Shown: positions 36,113 to 45,796, counted from the stretch's first letter. The stretch is DNA of 64,000 nucleotides from Bradyrhizobiaceae bacterium PARB1 (GCA_002256345.1 NKIY01000015.1:1-64000), one strand, 5' to 3'. Made by a program: numbers and translations. The notes: generated from the letters alone by a model not told the origin.

Positions 36113-38497
36113 CTAAGCCGCCGCTACGCGCGGACGATGCCCATTCGGCTCGTCGCCATTCGGGGCTTCCGCCACCGAGCGCAGCATACGGACATCGGCG
36201 AAGCCGACGGCCCTGAGTTCCTCGGCCATGCGTGCACGCGCTTCCATGCCCATGCTGGCTTCCGGCACCACGATGGCGCGAGCCTGCGCGGTCAGCATGC
36301 CGGCCGGCAGATCGGCGGCAGTGCCCGCATCGAGCAACACATGATCATAGACACGCAGAAGCGCATCCAGCGCCATGATCAGGCGCGGCGACTGCAGCAA
36401 CGTGCGATCCGTGCCCGCACGGCCCGCCATCACCATATGGAGCGCTGACATTCGGTCCTTGGTAATGACCTGACCGAACGACGCTTCCCCAAGCATGAGA
36501 TCCGCAAGGCCGGGGGCCGACGGGTCGTTCGAAACCGCTTTCAGTGTCGGCGACGATGCCGAGAGGTCCACCAGAACCACCTTGGCATCACGCGCCAGAA
36601 TGCGCGCCAGCGTCAGCGCGGTCAGTGAAATGCTCTCATTATGGCCGGTACCGAGAATGGTGATCTTCCGCGCGGCCGGGCCGGCAGAGCGGATATCGCG
36701 TGCGAGCTGCTCGATCTCGGTGACCCCGGCGGCAAGCTCGGGGTGACTGTCGCGCAGCGGCGCCTGAATCGGAGCCGCGGTGACAACAGGCGAAATGGTC
36801 GGCGCCGCAGCAATGGACGCAGGAACAACGACCGTTGCGGGTTCGGGTCCAGCCGCAGACAGCGGCCCTGGCACATAGGGCGCAACCGGCTCCGCGTGCG
36901 GCTGAATCTCGGGCTCGACGCGACGCGCGGCCTGCGTCACACGCGACGTGCCGGATACCGGTCCCTGCGGTGCGGTCATGCGCAGTAGCTCGCCGGTGAC
37001 AATGCTGCCCGCGGTGAGAATCAGCGTGGCCAGGGTCGCGATCAGCACGATCGGCAACTTCTTCGGATAGGCCGGCGTGTTAGACACGATGGCGCGCGAG
37101 ATGATGCGGCCATCGGTTGGAGCGCCGTCGATATTTTCCCGCGTCGTCGCCTCACGATATTTGGCCAGATAGGACTCGAGCAGATCGCGCTGCGCCTTGG
37201 CTTCGCGCTCCAACGCGCGCAGCTGCACGTCCTGGCCGTTGCTGCTGGAAGCCTGACGCTTCAATTGTTCGAGGCTGTTGGCGAGACCATCGACACGGCC
37301 GGCGGCAACGCGTGCATCGTTTTCGAACGAACGCGACAGCTTCGCAGCTTCGTCCCGCAATTGCTTGTCGAGATCGCCGAGCTGTGCCCGCAGCTCCTTG
37401 ATGCGCGGGTGCGCGTCGAGCAATGTCGACGACTGCTCGGCCAGCTGCGCACGCAGCGTGACGCGCTGCTCGGACAGGCGGCGGATCAGATCGGAATTCA
37501 GAACTTCGGAGAACTCGATCGGCTTGCCGCCCTGCAGCATCTCCTTGATCAGCCGCGCCTTGGACTCGGCGTCCGACTTCAACGCGCGGGCATTGTTGAG
37601 CTGGCTGTTGATCTCGCCGAGCTGCTGGTTCGACAGCGAAGTGTTGTTGGTGCCGATGAACAGGCTCGACTTGGAACGAAAATCCTCGGCGCGCGATTCC
37701 GCATCGTTGACCTTTTTGCGGAGATCGTCGATCTCGCCTGACAGCCACTGGCCGGCCGCCTTGGCCTGCTGCTGACGTGCATTCTGCTGCATGACCAGAT
37801 AGCCGTCTGCGATGGAGTTCGCGACCTTCGCGGCAAGATCGGGGTCGGTCGACTGGAATTCCACGACGATGACGCGCGACTTGTCGACCGCGAAGGCGGT
37901 GAGCCGCTCGTAATAGGAATCCAGCACCCGCTCTTCCGGCGTCATTGAGAACGGATCGCGCGCAGCGCCAATCAGCGCGAGCAGTGACTTCCACGGCTGA
38001 GCACCCTTCAGCACCGGATCGAACTCCGGGCGCTCGGCCAACTTGTTCTTCTTGATCACCTCACGTGCAAGATCGCGCGACAACACGAGCTGCACCTGGC
38101 TGGCGACGGCTTCCGCATCGAGCGTGCTGCGCTCCTCGCTGCGCTCGCCATTCGGGCGCAGGAAGATGTTTTCGCGGCCGTCGATGAGGATGCGAGATTC
38201 AGACTTGTAACGGGGAGTGATGAGATTAACGAGAACGGTTGAGCCAATGGCGGCGATCAACGTCGGCACAATCACCCACATCCGCCTGCGCAACAAGGCT
38301 CGGCCCAGCGCGCCAAGATCGAGGTCGCCGAGCTGCGGCGGCGCAGACGACGTCACACGTTCCTCGACGACACTCTCTTTTGTCCTGGAGCTGAATGCCG
38401 ACTTCAGCGGCGAGGCGGACTTTTCTGCGGCGGGCGCCTTCGCAATCCGGTCAACCGACGCACCACCCTTACCTGCACGCATAAACGGCCAACGCAT
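36113..38497 (-). CDS. Wzc/GumC-like polysaccharide chain-length protein with degenerate kinase domain
   Basis: The 794-residue protein has an N-terminal Wzz domain with two membrane helices (WVIVPTLIAAIGSTVLVNLI and one near LPIVLIATLATLILTAGSIV) around a long coiled-coil periplasmic region rich in Glu/Gln/Arg. A C-terminal ParA/BY-kinase-like domain follows. In that domain the Walker A position reads I-L-G-T-G-H-N-E-S-I-S-L with no lysine, while the Walker A' strand VVLVDLSASSPTL is partly kept. No tyrosine cluster is seen at the C-terminus. So it probably controls export and chain length without tyrosine kinase activity. A TAGGGG site precedes ATG 38497. It is divergent from the glycosyltransferase gene at 38728. 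Confidence 0.88.
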   Translation of the reverse strand: MRWPFMRAGKGGASVDRIAKAPAAEKSASPLKSAFSSRTKESVVEERVTSSAPPQLGDLDLGALGRALLRRRMWVIVPTLIAAIGSTVLVNLITPRYKSESRILIDGRENIFLRPNGERSEERSTLDAEAVASQVQLVLSRDLAREVIKKNKLAERPEFDPVLKGAQPWKSLLALIGAARDPFSMTPEERVLDSYYERLTAFAVDKSRVIVVEFQSTDPDLAAKVANSIADGYLVMQQNARQQQAKAAGQWLSGEIDDLRKKVNDAESRAEDFRSKSSLFIGTNNTSLSNQQLGEINSQLNNARALKSDAESKARLIKEMLQGGKPIEFSEVLNSDLIRRLSEQRVTLRAQLAEQSSTLLDAHPRIKELRAQLGDLDKQLRDEAAKLSRSFENDARVAAGRVDGLANSLEQLKRQASSSNGQDVQLRALEREAKAQRDLLESYLAKYREATTRENIDGAPTDGRIISRAIVSNTPAYPKKLPIVLIATLATLILTAGSIVTGELLRMTAPQGPVSGTSRVTQAARRVEPEIQPHAEPVAPYVPGPLSAAGPEPATVVVPASIAAAPTISPVVTAAPIQAPLRDSHPELAAGVTEIEQLARDIRSAGPAARKITILGTGHNESISLTALTLARILARDAKVVLVDLSASSPTLKAVSNDPSAPGLADLMLGEASFGQVITKDRMSALHMVMAGRAGTDRTLLQSPRLIMALDALLRVYDHVLLDAGTAADLPAGMLTAQARAIVVPEASMGMEARARMAEELRAVGFADVRMLRSVAEAPNGDEPNGHRPRVAAA

Positions 38498-38727
38498 CGC
38501 AAACCCCTACAGAACGCCACAGCGTCTACTTATCGGAATCGATTAAATGCGATTAAGGTTGCCGGGCGGTTAATCGCGCAGGTCGCTGGCTACGGGGACG
38601 ACTCGGAATGAGCGAGGCTGGCAACCTCACGTTTTCTTAACGGCGATGGCGCTTATTGAGCTTAATTGCTTCAGGGATTTCCAGTTCAGGGCGGTTCGCG
38701 CCCTCCCCGCGAAAGCCGGTTTCACGC
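38498..38727. promoter_or_regulatory. Divergent promoter region of the polysaccharide genes with three CGATTAA motifs
   Basis: CGATTAA occurs directly at 38540-38546 and 38550-38556, one helical turn apart, and inverted (TTAATCG) at 38570-38576. The region must drive the Wzc-like gene (minus) and the glycosyltransferase gene (plus). The regular spacing suggests a bound regulator. Confidence 0.45.
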
Positions 38728-39858
38728 ATGACTGCCACGGACAAGCCGCTCCGCATCCTGCACGCCGTGCGCGCGCCTGTCGGTGGCATTTTCCGTCACA
38801 TCATCGACGTTGCCAATGGCCAGGCCGATCGCGGTCATGAGGTCGGCATTCTCGCCGACAGCCTCACCGGCGGCGAACGCGCCGATGCCGCGCTGGCCGA
38901 GATCGCGCCACGCCTGAAGCTCGGCGTCCACCGCCTGCCTATCAAACGCGAGCCTGCCCCATCGGATCTCTCTGTCTGGTTCAAGTTCAAGAGCCTCGCG
39001 CGCCGACTCAAGCCCGACGTGCTGCACGGCCACGGCGCCAAGGCCGGCGCCTTTGTGCGCCTCAAGGGACACGCGAAGGACGTCATCCGCATCTACACGC
39101 CGCATGGCGGTTCGCTGCATTATCCGCAGAACACGCCGAAAGGCGCATTTTACAGCCGGCTCGAGCGCGGATTGATGAACCGCACCGAACTGTTCCTGTT
39201 CGAGAGCGCCTTCGCCCGCGACACCTATCAGCGCATGATCGGCACGCCGTCGGGCCTCGTGAAATGCGTGTTCAACGGCGTCACATCCGGCGAATTCGAC
39301 CCCGTCGCGCTCGCCGAAGACGCCACTGACATATGCTATGTCGGCGAGTTCCGCCGCATCAAGGGCGCAGACCTGCTCGTCGATGCCGTCGCGCGGCTGC
39401 GCGCCGACGGCCATGCTGTCACCCTCACCCTCGGCGGCGACGGCGAAGAGACCAACGCCCTGAAAGCCCAGATCGAGCGCCTCGGACTCGGCGGCGCAGT
39501 GCGCTTCATCGGCCATGTGAAACCGCGCTTCGGCTTCTCCAAGGGGCGACTGCTGGTGGTGCCGTCGCGCGGCGACAGCATGCCTTACGTGGTGATCGAA
39601 GCAGGTGCAGCCGGCGTCCCGATGATCGCCGCCAATGTCGGCGGCATCCCCGAAATTTTCGGCTCGCATACCGACGCCCTGTTTCCACCGAGCAATGCCG
39701 CCGCCATGGCGGATGCGATCAAAATTGCACTCGGCGATCTCAATGGCACACGCGCGCGCGCGATGATCCTGCGCGAGCGCATCCAGCAGCACTTTTCGCA
39801 GGATGCCATGGTCGAAGGCGTCATCGCCGGCTATCGCGAGGCGTTTGCGAGTCATTAA
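38728..39858 (+). CDS. Family 4 glycosyltransferase
   Basis: The 376-residue GT-B enzyme starts LRILHAVRAPVGGIFRHIID and has an acceptor domain with DVLHGHGAKAGAF and the IYTPHGGSLHY loop. The donor domain has CYVGEFRRIKGADLLVDAV and the nucleotide-sugar site VVPSRGDSMPYVVIEAGAAG with GGIPEIF. It should add a sugar to the exopolysaccharide repeat unit at the cytoplasmic membrane face. ATG 38728 is chosen at the start of homology. The sugar transferase gene follows 108 bases downstream. Confidence 0.93.
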   Translation: MTATDKPLRILHAVRAPVGGIFRHIIDVANGQADRGHEVGILADSLTGGERADAALAEIAPRLKLGVHRLPIKREPAPSDLSVWFKFKSLARRLKPDVLHGHGAKAGAFVRLKGHAKDVIRIYTPHGGSLHYPQNTPKGAFYSRLERGLMNRTELFLFESAFARDTYQRMIGTPSGLVKCVFNGVTSGEFDPVALAEDATDICYVGEFRRIKGADLLVDAVARLRADGHAVTLTLGGDGEETNALKAQIERLGLGGAVRFIGHVKPRFGFSKGRLLVVPSRGDSMPYVVIEAGAAGVPMIAANVGGIPEIFGSHTDALFPPSNAAAMADAIKIALGDLNGTRARAMILRERIQQHFSQDAMVEGVIAGYREAFASH

Positions 39859-39966
39859 CTCTCATTAACCTGTAACGAATTCTTCCGATTTGTCCGCTAA
39901 TTTGGCGGAAAAGGAGTAGGCTCGACGCGACGCGTCGCATGCCGACGCAAAAATGGGAAGCTCACT

Positions 39967-41505
39967 TTGGACCCGATCAACGCACGCTCAATGATCGATG
40001 CTGCTGCGACGGACGCATCCGCCCCTCGCCAATTCGAACGCCGCCGCAGGCTGACGCCCGAGGCGCTCGCCGTCGTCGAGCAGAAAGTCCGTTCGGCCTA
40101 TTCGCCGGTGGTCATCAGCGGCGCCGTGCGCGCCATCGATTTCGTGATGCTCAGCATCGTCGGCACCGCGCTTTATTTCGCCTATGTCGCCCGCGCCTCC
40201 AGCCTCACCTGGGAATATCCCGCAGGCATCGTTGCGATGTCGGCTGTTGCGGTTGCCTGTTTTCAGGCTGCCGACATCTATAACATGCAGATGTTCCGCG
40301 GCCGCGTGAAGCAACTGACGCGCATGGTCTCCGCCTGGGCGTTCGTCTTCCTGCTCTTCATCGGCATATCGTTCTTCGCCAAATTCGGCAACGTGGTGTC
40401 CCGTGTCTGGCTGGCGTCGTTCTTCCTTGTCGGCCTTGCCGCCCTCGTCGCACAACGCACCGTGCTACGCACCTTGATCGTCCGCTGGGCGCAGCAGGGC
40501 CGCCTCGCCCGCCGCACCGTCATCGTCGGTGCAGACGTCAATGGCGAGCATTTGGTCCGGGAGCTGCAGTCGCAGGAGGATTCCGACATCCAGATCCTCG
40601 GCGTGTTCGACGACCGCAACGACAAGCGCTCGATGGACACCATCTCCGGCGCACCGAAGCTCGGCAAGATCGACGACATCATCGAATTCGCGCGCCGCAC
40701 CCGCGTCGATCTCGTCCTGTTTGCGCTGCCGATCTCGGCCGAAACGCGCATTCTCGAAATGCTGAAGAAACTGTGGGTGTTGCCGGTGGATATCCGTCTG
40801 TCCGCGCATACCAACAAGCTGCGCTTCCGTCCCCGCTCGTATTCCTATCTCGGCAAGGTGCCGACCCTCGACGTCTTCGAGGCGCCGATCACCGACTGGG
40901 ATCTGGTCATGAAGTGGCTGTTCGACCGCGTGGTCGGCGGCATCGCGCTGCTTTGCGCTTTGCCCTTCATGGCGCTGGTCGCACTGGCCATCAAGCTCGA
41001 CAGTCCTGGCCCGGTGCTGTTCCGGCAGAAGCGCTTCGGCTTCAACAACGAGCGCATCGACGTCTTCAAGTTCCGCTCGCTCTATCACGATCAGGCCGAC
41101 CCGCTGGCCAAAACCGTGGTGACCAAGGGCGACAAGCGCGTCACCCGCGTCGGCCGCTTCATCCGTAAGTCGAGCATCGACGAGCTGCCGCAGCTGTTCA
41201 ATGTGGTGTTCAAGGGCAATCTGTCGCTGGTCGGCCCGCGCCCGCATGCGGTCCAGCAAAAACTGCAGAGTCAGCTGCTCGACGAGGCCGTGGACGGCTA
41301 TTTCGCCCGTCACCGTGTCAAGCCGGGCATTACCGGCTGGGCCCAGATCAACGGTTGGCGCGGCGAAGTCGACAGCGAGGAGAAGATCCAGAAGCGTGTC
41401 GAATTCGACCTCTATTACATCGAGAACTGGTCGGTGCTGTTCGACGCCTATATCCTCTTCCGCACACCGCTTTCGATGCTGACCAAGAACGAGAACGCGT
41501 ATTGA
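39967..41505 (+). CDS. Undecaprenyl-phosphate glucose-type phosphotransferase (initiating sugar transferase)
   Basis: The 512-residue inner-membrane enzyme transfers a sugar-1-phosphate to undecaprenyl phosphate, the first step of exopolysaccharide assembly. It has four N-terminal membrane helices, a CoA-binding-like Rossmann middle ([18 protein letters not shown]) and the bacterial sugar transferase domain: [54 protein letters not shown] and [19 protein letters not shown] 39967 follows GGGAAG at good spacing; ATG 39991 is the alternative. It is WcaJ/GumD-like in layout; glucose is the likely but unproven sugar. Confidence 0.93.
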   Translation: MDPINARSMIDAAATDASAPRQFERRRRLTPEALAVVEQKVRSAYSPVVISGAVRAIDFVMLSIVGTALYFAYVARASSLTWEYPAGIVAMSAVAVACFQAADIYNMQMFRGRVKQLTRMVSAWAFVFLLFIGISFFAKFGNVVSRVWLASFFLVGLAALVAQRTVLRTLIVRWAQQGRLARRTVIVGADVNGEHLVRELQSQEDSDIQILGVFDDRNDKRSMDTISGAPKLGKIDDIIEFARRTRVDLVLFALPISAETRILEMLKKLWVLPVDIRLSAHTNKLRFRPRSYSYLGKVPTLDVFEAPITDWDLVMKWLFDRVVGGIALLCALPFMALVALAIKLDSPGPVLFRQKRFGFNNERIDVFKFRSLYHDQADPLAKTVVTKGDKRVTRVGRFIRKSSIDELPQLFNVVFKGNLSLVGPRPHAVQQKLQSQLLDEAVDGYFARHRVKPGITGWAQINGWRGEVDSEEKIQKRVEFDLYYIENWSVLFDAYILFRTPLSMLTKNENAY

Positions 41506-41669
41506 GGCGCTTCTCCTTCGCCTGTCGTCCCGGGCTCCACAACGCTGAGGATGATCGAGAGCACTCCGGACGCTGATCGAACCATATCGACAGCGTGTAT
41601 GGGCCATGGTTTCGCCGGAACGACGTCTCCCTACACCTCTCGTCAACCCCGCCCCGGTATCATCGCCGC

Positions 41670-42947
41670 ATGACCCTGCACGCGTCCAGCGACTACGCCT
41701 ATGCGGCACCGACGGCTCCTGCCGTCGCGACGCTGCAGCATGCGCTGCTTTGGCTGATGGGTATGGGCGGCGCCATCGTCGTCATCGAGCCAAGTCCCTA
41801 CGAGATTTTTGTGCTGACCTCGGTCGTTGTGTTTGCCGCCACTGGCCTGCGGATGCGCCTGGCTTTCATACCGCTGGCGCTACTGCTGTTCGCGGTCAAC
41901 CTCGGCTACACGATCTGTGCCGCGTCGTTGCTCGACCAACAGCCGATCGTCTACTGGATTCTGACCTCCTGGTACATGGCGGTCACGGCGATCTTCATCG
42001 CCCTGGTCGTCTCGGAAGACACCGCAGCACGACTGCATTATTTGCGCTCCGGTCTGATCGCGGGCGCGGTGATCGCGTCGCTGGCCGGAATCGCCGGCTA
42101 TCTGCGGCTGACACCCGGTGAACTCTTCACGCTTTATGGTCGCGCCGCAGGCACGTTCAAAGACCCCAACGTGTTCGGTGCCTTCTTGGTGCTGCCGGCC
42201 CTCTTCTGTCTGCAAAGCGTCGTCAGTGACGGGTTCGGTCGCACGCTGCGCTCGACCGTGCTGCTCGGCATCATTACGCTGGCGCTGCTGCTCGCTTTCT
42301 CGCGCGCGGCCTGGGGCATGCTCGCCCTCACCGCAGCTTTCATGCTGCTGTTGATGATGCTGACCAGCCAGACCAACCGCCAGCGTTCGCGCATCGTCAT
42401 CATGGCTATTGCCGCCGTCGTCGCCGTCGCGCTGGTGCTCGTGATCCTGCTGCAGTTCGATTTCATCCGCGACATGTTCCAGCAGCGCGCATCATTCGAC
42501 CAGCAATATGACGAAGGCCGGTTCGGCCGGTTCGGCCGTCATGTCCTCGGCGCGCAGATGGCGCTAGATCTGCCCTTCGGCATCGGCCCGCTGCAGTTCA
42601 ACAAGTTCTTCCCGGAAGACACGCACAACTCATATCTCAACGCCTTCATGTCCGGCGGCTGGATTTCCGGTGTGTTCTATCCGGCGCTGGTCTTCACCAC
42701 CGCTTTCATCGGCTTCCGTTACATCTTCGTGCGCACGCCCTGGCAGCGCCCATATCTCGCAGTGTTCTCCGCCTATCTCGGCACGGTCGGCGAAGCCTTC
42801 ATCATCGACACCGATCACTGGCGCCATTTCTGGCTGATGCTCGGCCTGATGTGGGGCCTGTTCGTCGCCACCCAGCGCCATGTCGCGACGGTGCGCCACG
42901 CGGCCGAATTCGGCATCTCTCAAACAGAAGGACGGCCCGCACGATGA
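41670..42947 (+). CDS. O-antigen ligase/polymerase-like membrane protein
   Basis: The 425-residue protein has about ten to twelve membrane helices and the large periplasmic loop of the Wzy_C/WaaL family. Within it GRFGRFGRHVLGAQMALDLP, FGIGPLQFNKFFPEDTHNSY and FMSGGWISGVFYPAL carry the conserved His/Asn-Ser region typical of this family. It could polymerise the repeat unit or ligate it. ATG 41670 is chosen before the first helix. Its stop overlaps the start of the next gene (ATGA), so the two are translationally coupled. Confidence 0.85.
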   Translation: MTLHASSDYAYAAPTAPAVATLQHALLWLMGMGGAIVVIEPSPYEIFVLTSVVVFAATGLRMRLAFIPLALLLFAVNLGYTICAASLLDQQPIVYWILTSWYMAVTAIFIALVVSEDTAARLHYLRSGLIAGAVIASLAGIAGYLRLTPGELFTLYGRAAGTFKDPNVFGAFLVLPALFCLQSVVSDGFGRTLRSTVLLGIITLALLLAFSRAAWGMLALTAAFMLLLMMLTSQTNRQRSRIVIMAIAAVVAVALVLVILLQFDFIRDMFQQRASFDQQYDEGRFGRFGRHVLGAQMALDLPFGIGPLQFNKFFPEDTHNSYLNAFMSGGWISGVFYPALVFTTAFIGFRYIFVRTPWQRPYLAVFSAYLGTVGEAFIIDTDHWRHFWLMLGLMWGLFVATQRHVATVRHAAEFGISQTEGRPAR

Positions 42948-43876
42948 CGGAAGCCACCATCCGCATCGCCGTGCTGGTGCCATGCTTCAACGAAGCAGCG
43001 GCCATCGGCCAGGTCGTGAATGATTTTCGCGCCACGCTGCCGATGGCCGAGATCTACGTCTATGACAACAACTCCTCCGACGACACGGTGGCCATCGCCA
43101 GCGCCGCCGGCGCCCATGTCCGTAGCGAAAGGCATCAGGGTAAGGGGCATGTGGTCCGCCGCATGTTCGCCGATGTGGAGGCCGACATCTATGTGATGGT
43201 CGATGGCGACGCGACCTATGATGCCGCGAGCGCGCCGGCAATGATCGCCAAGCTTATCGACGAACGTCTCGATATGGTGGTCGCCCAACGCATCGATCAG
43301 GACGCGGCAGCCTATCGTCCCGGCCACCGCACCGGCAACTTCCTGCTGACGCACTTCCTCGCCGATACTTTTGGCCGCGGCTTCGAGGATATTCTTTCAG
43401 GCTATCGCGTATTTTCGCGTCGCTTCGTCAAGAGCATTCCAGTGCTATCCGACGGGTTCGAAATCGAGACCGAACTCAGCGTGCATGCGCTCGAACTGTC
43501 GATACCGGTGGCGGAAATGCAAACGCCTTATTTCTCGCGTCCCGCCGGCTCGCATAGCAAGCTCAACACCTGGCGCGACGGCTTCCGCATCCTCAGCACC
43601 ATTCTGAAACTCTATCGCTCGGAGAAACCGCTTCGCTTCTTCACGACCATCGCAATTACGCTGGCGTCGATGTCGGTGATCCTGTCGATTCCGCTGTTCC
43701 TCACTTATGTCCATGAAGGTCTGGTGCCGCGCTTCCCGACAGCGATCCTGTCCACCGGGATCATGCTCGTTGCAGTGATTTCGCTGTTCTCGGGCCTTAT
43801 CCTCGATACCGTCTCGCGCGGGCGCCGCGAAGCGAAATTGCTACGTTATCTCGCCGAGCCCTGGATTGGACACTGA
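42944..43876 (+). CDS. Family 2 glycosyltransferase (dolichol-phosphate-mannose synthase type)
   Basis: The 310-residue GT-A enzyme has RIAVLVPCFNEAAAIGQVV, YDNNSSDDTVAIA and the metal-binding VMVDGDATYDA motif (D-G-D), then GFEIETELSVHAL. Two membrane helices end the chain (FFTTIAITLASMSVILSIPL and GIMLVAVISLFSGLIL). Such proteins move a sugar onto polyprenyl phosphate or a growing glycan. The start overlaps the ligase-like gene stop by 4 bases. A strong terminator follows, closing the polysaccharide operon. Confidence 0.92.
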   Translation: MTEATIRIAVLVPCFNEAAAIGQVVNDFRATLPMAEIYVYDNNSSDDTVAIASAAGAHVRSERHQGKGHVVRRMFADVEADIYVMVDGDATYDAASAPAMIAKLIDERLDMVVAQRIDQDAAAYRPGHRTGNFLLTHFLADTFGRGFEDILSGYRVFSRRFVKSIPVLSDGFEIETELSVHALELSIPVAEMQTPYFSRPAGSHSKLNTWRDGFRILSTILKLYRSEKPLRFFTTIAITLASMSVILSIPLFLTYVHEGLVPRFPTAILSTGIMLVAVISLFSGLILDTVSRGRREAKLLRYLAEPWIGH

Positions 43877-43901
43877 TCCATCCAACCGACCGTTCAAACG
43901 A

Positions 43902-43935
43902 CAACAGCCCCGCTCGCGCGGGGCTGTTGTTTTTG
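43902..43935 (+). terminator. Terminator of the polysaccharide operon
   Basis: A perfect 12-base stem (caacagccccgc at 43902-43913, gcggggctgttg at 43918-43929) with a TCGC loop runs into a T tract on the plus strand. It may also stop the convergent small-protein gene. Confidence 0.92.
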
Positions 43936-43948
43936 AATATCGTCCGTC

Positions 43949-44206
43949 TTAGCGAACGACGATTGTCTTCGTACGACCGCCGCCATGATAGCCGTGGCGA
44001 TGGCCATGACGCGGCCCATAATATCCACGGCTATGACGATAGCCCGGACCACGATGATAGCCGGGTCCGCGATGATAACCACGATGGCCACCATGATAAC
44101 CACCGCCACCGATCTGAACATTGATGCCCTGAGCTGCGGCCGGGGCTGCCGGAGTGCCGATATAGAGAAGGCCGGCAGCAGCCAGCAGAGCTAATTTCTT
44201 GATCAT
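43949..44206 (-). CDS. Small secreted His/Gly/Tyr-rich protein
   Basis: 85 residues: a signal peptide (MIKKLALLAAAGLLYIGTPA, cleavage probably after AAPAAAQ), then a mature part of repeated GYHRGP, HRGPGYH and GYYGPRHGHRHG units. The His-rich repeats could bind metal ions. I do not recognise a named family; similar short repeats are common in Bradyrhizobium-type genomes. ATG 44206 is chosen because it begins the signal peptide. It is convergent with the polysaccharide operon. Confidence 0.75.
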   Translation of the reverse strand: MIKKLALLAAAGLLYIGTPAAPAAAQGINVQIGGGGYHGGHRGYHRGPGYHRGPGYRHSRGYYGPRHGHRHGYHGGGRTKTIVVR

Positions 44207-44347
44207 GGTGTCCCTTCCGTGTGAAATCTGCGAGGACAAGTCTATAGCGAGCCGAAGGTTCCCATTTGATTTAAAGCCCCGTGCGATGTCGCATCGCGAA
44301 TACACATGGGTCAGGGAACGTCATCCTGTGACGCACGTTTTCGATTC

Positions 44348-44515
44348 ATGACCAATGCATCGAAGAAACGCGACGGCGATAAGCTCAAGCCGGATGAGAA
44401 CGTCTCTCCGGCCGGCCCCCATGACAAACCCGAACTCACCGACCATCACAAAACGCCGGGCAGCGATATGCTTCCCGGCAAAGATGATGACGACGTCGAA
44501 GGCCCCTCGGGCTGA
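44348..44515 (+). CDS. Small hydrophilic hypothetical protein
   Basis: 55 residues, very rich in Asp, Lys, Pro and Gly, with no hydrophobic segment; probably disordered. It ends PGKDDDDVEGPSG. I know no function. The 14 codons before ATG 44348 are open, but the reading from MTNASKKRD looks more natural. It could be spurious, though its composition is uniform and it fills an otherwise empty gap. Confidence 0.45.
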   Translation: MTNASKKRDGDKLKPDENVSPAGPHDKPELTDHHKTPGSDMLPGKDDDDVEGPSG

Positions 44516-44781
44516 GAGCGCATACAAAACTGACGTGCAGACGTCATCACACATTCTTATGCGAACGCTAACTTCGCATTAACGATCACGACTCACAGTG
44601 GTCACCAAGTTAGCGCGGGCCGGATGTACGCCTGCGCGGAAAATGGCTCGGAGCTTTCGGTTCCGGGTCATTTTTGTTTTTTGGCGTTTCCTGCCGGGTT
44701 CCATATGGCTGCATTGCCGCTGCGGCATGAACGATGCGCTGAACCACACGTTGCCTTTCCGAGAGAATAAGGAGAAGCAAC

Positions 44782-45072
44782 ATGAAGAGAATGGCTATCG
44801 CTCTCGCGACTATCGCTGCCCTCGGCGCGGCTACAATCACCACCAAACCTGCGGAAGCACGGGGCGGTCGCGGCGCAGCCGTCGGTTTCGGCTTGGCAGC
44901 CGGCGCATTGATGGCAGGCGCAGCAGCCAGTGGCGCTTATGCTTATGGTCCGGGACCGGGCTATTACGGCGGTCCGCGCTATTACGGTGGCCCTCGCTAC
45001 TATCACGGGCCGCGTTACGGTTATTACGGTGGTCCGCGTTATTATGGCCCGCGTGGCTATGGTTATTACTGA
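44782..45072 (+). CDS. Small secreted Gly/Tyr-rich repeat protein
   Basis: 96 residues: a signal peptide (MKRMAIALATIAALGAATIT, cleavage near AEARG), an Ala/Gly-rich hydrophobic stretch, then tandem PRYYGGPRYYHGPRYGYYGG repeats. AATAAGGAG precedes the ATG closely. It is composed like the His/Gly protein at 43949-44206, and both may be cell-envelope components. A terminator follows directly. Confidence 0.75.
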   Translation: MKRMAIALATIAALGAATITTKPAEARGGRGAAVGFGLAAGALMAGAAASGAYAYGPGPGYYGGPRYYGGPRYYHGPRYGYYGGPRYYGPRGYGYY

Positions 45073-45088
45073 TCGACCGCGACAACAG

Positions 45089-45119
45089 CGAAAGGCCCGG
45101 AGCAATCCGGGCCTTTTCG
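45089..45119 (+). terminator. Terminator after the Gly/Tyr-rich protein gene
   Basis: Arms cgaaaggcccgg (45089-45100) and ccgggccttttcg (45107-45119) form a stem with a 6-base loop and a TTTT run. It can act in both directions and so also ends the region past tRNA-Pro. Confidence 0.88.
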
Positions 45120-45148
45120 TTGTTTATCCAGCATCTTCAATAACTTAA

Positions 45149-45226
45149 TGGTCGGAGCGAGAGGATTCGAACCTCCGACCCCTAGTCTCCCAGACTAGTG
45201 CGCTAACCGGGCTGCGCTACGCTCCG
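45149..45226 (-). tRNA. tRNA-Pro (GGG anticodon)
   Basis: The minus strand forms a cloverleaf with acceptor arms CGGAGCG and CGCTCCG, discriminator A and an encoded CCA. The anticodon stem CTAGT/ACTAG holds loop CTGGGAG (anticodon GGG), and the T arm carries GGTTCGAATCC. Confidence 0.95.
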
Positions 45227-45472
45227 CCGAGGCATGCTGTAACGTCGTTCCCGCTCATACGCAAGCCGGACGCAAGCATCTGATTTCGCGTTGGGATTGA
45301 GCCCTCACCGACCGCAACAGGCCTCCTTTCCTGCCGGGCTGCCTCGAATCCCCTTGTTCCGATTGAATAAACCTCCCCCTTCATCACGCCGTCATCAAAC
45401 CCTGCGTTGGATGCCCGCGGCATCGGGGCTGCCGCTGTCACCGCATTCATGGATTTTTCGGGGGAAATCGTC

Positions 45473-45796
45473 GTGTCGGCCAAAGCTGCAGAAGCCAGTC
45501 AGGAAATGCCTGCCAATCCGGATGCCGCCGTGCTGTCAGCCGTGAACTGGGATGACTCCAAGATGGCGACCCATTTCGCCAATGTGGTCAACATCCAGAG
45601 CACGCAAGAGCAGGTCGACCTGTTCTTCGGCACCAACCAGACCTGGAATCTGCCGAGCGACAAACGTGTCCGCGTCGAGCTCAACAACCGTATCATTCTC
45701 AGCCCTCATGCTGCGAAGCGCCTGTGGCTGGCGCTCGGCGGCGTGCTGGAAGGCTATGAGGCGCGCCACGGCGAGCTGCGCGTCGACGGCCGCTAG
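45473..45796 (+). CDS. DUF3467 family protein
   Basis: The 107-residue protein ends in the DUF3467 signature: HFANVVNIQSTQEQVDLFFG, RVELNNRIILSPHAAKRL and LALGGVLEGYEARHG. The family is soluble and of unknown function. GTG 45473 follows GGGGGA with 7 bases spacing, which I prefer; ATG 45449 would add eight residues. It stands just upstream of the exporter-like cluster, 66 bases before it, on the same strand. Confidence 0.8.
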   Translation: MSAKAAEASQEMPANPDAAVLSAVNWDDSKMATHFANVVNIQSTQEQVDLFFGTNQTWNLPSDKRVRVELNNRIILSPHAAKRLWLALGGVLEGYEARHGELRVDGR

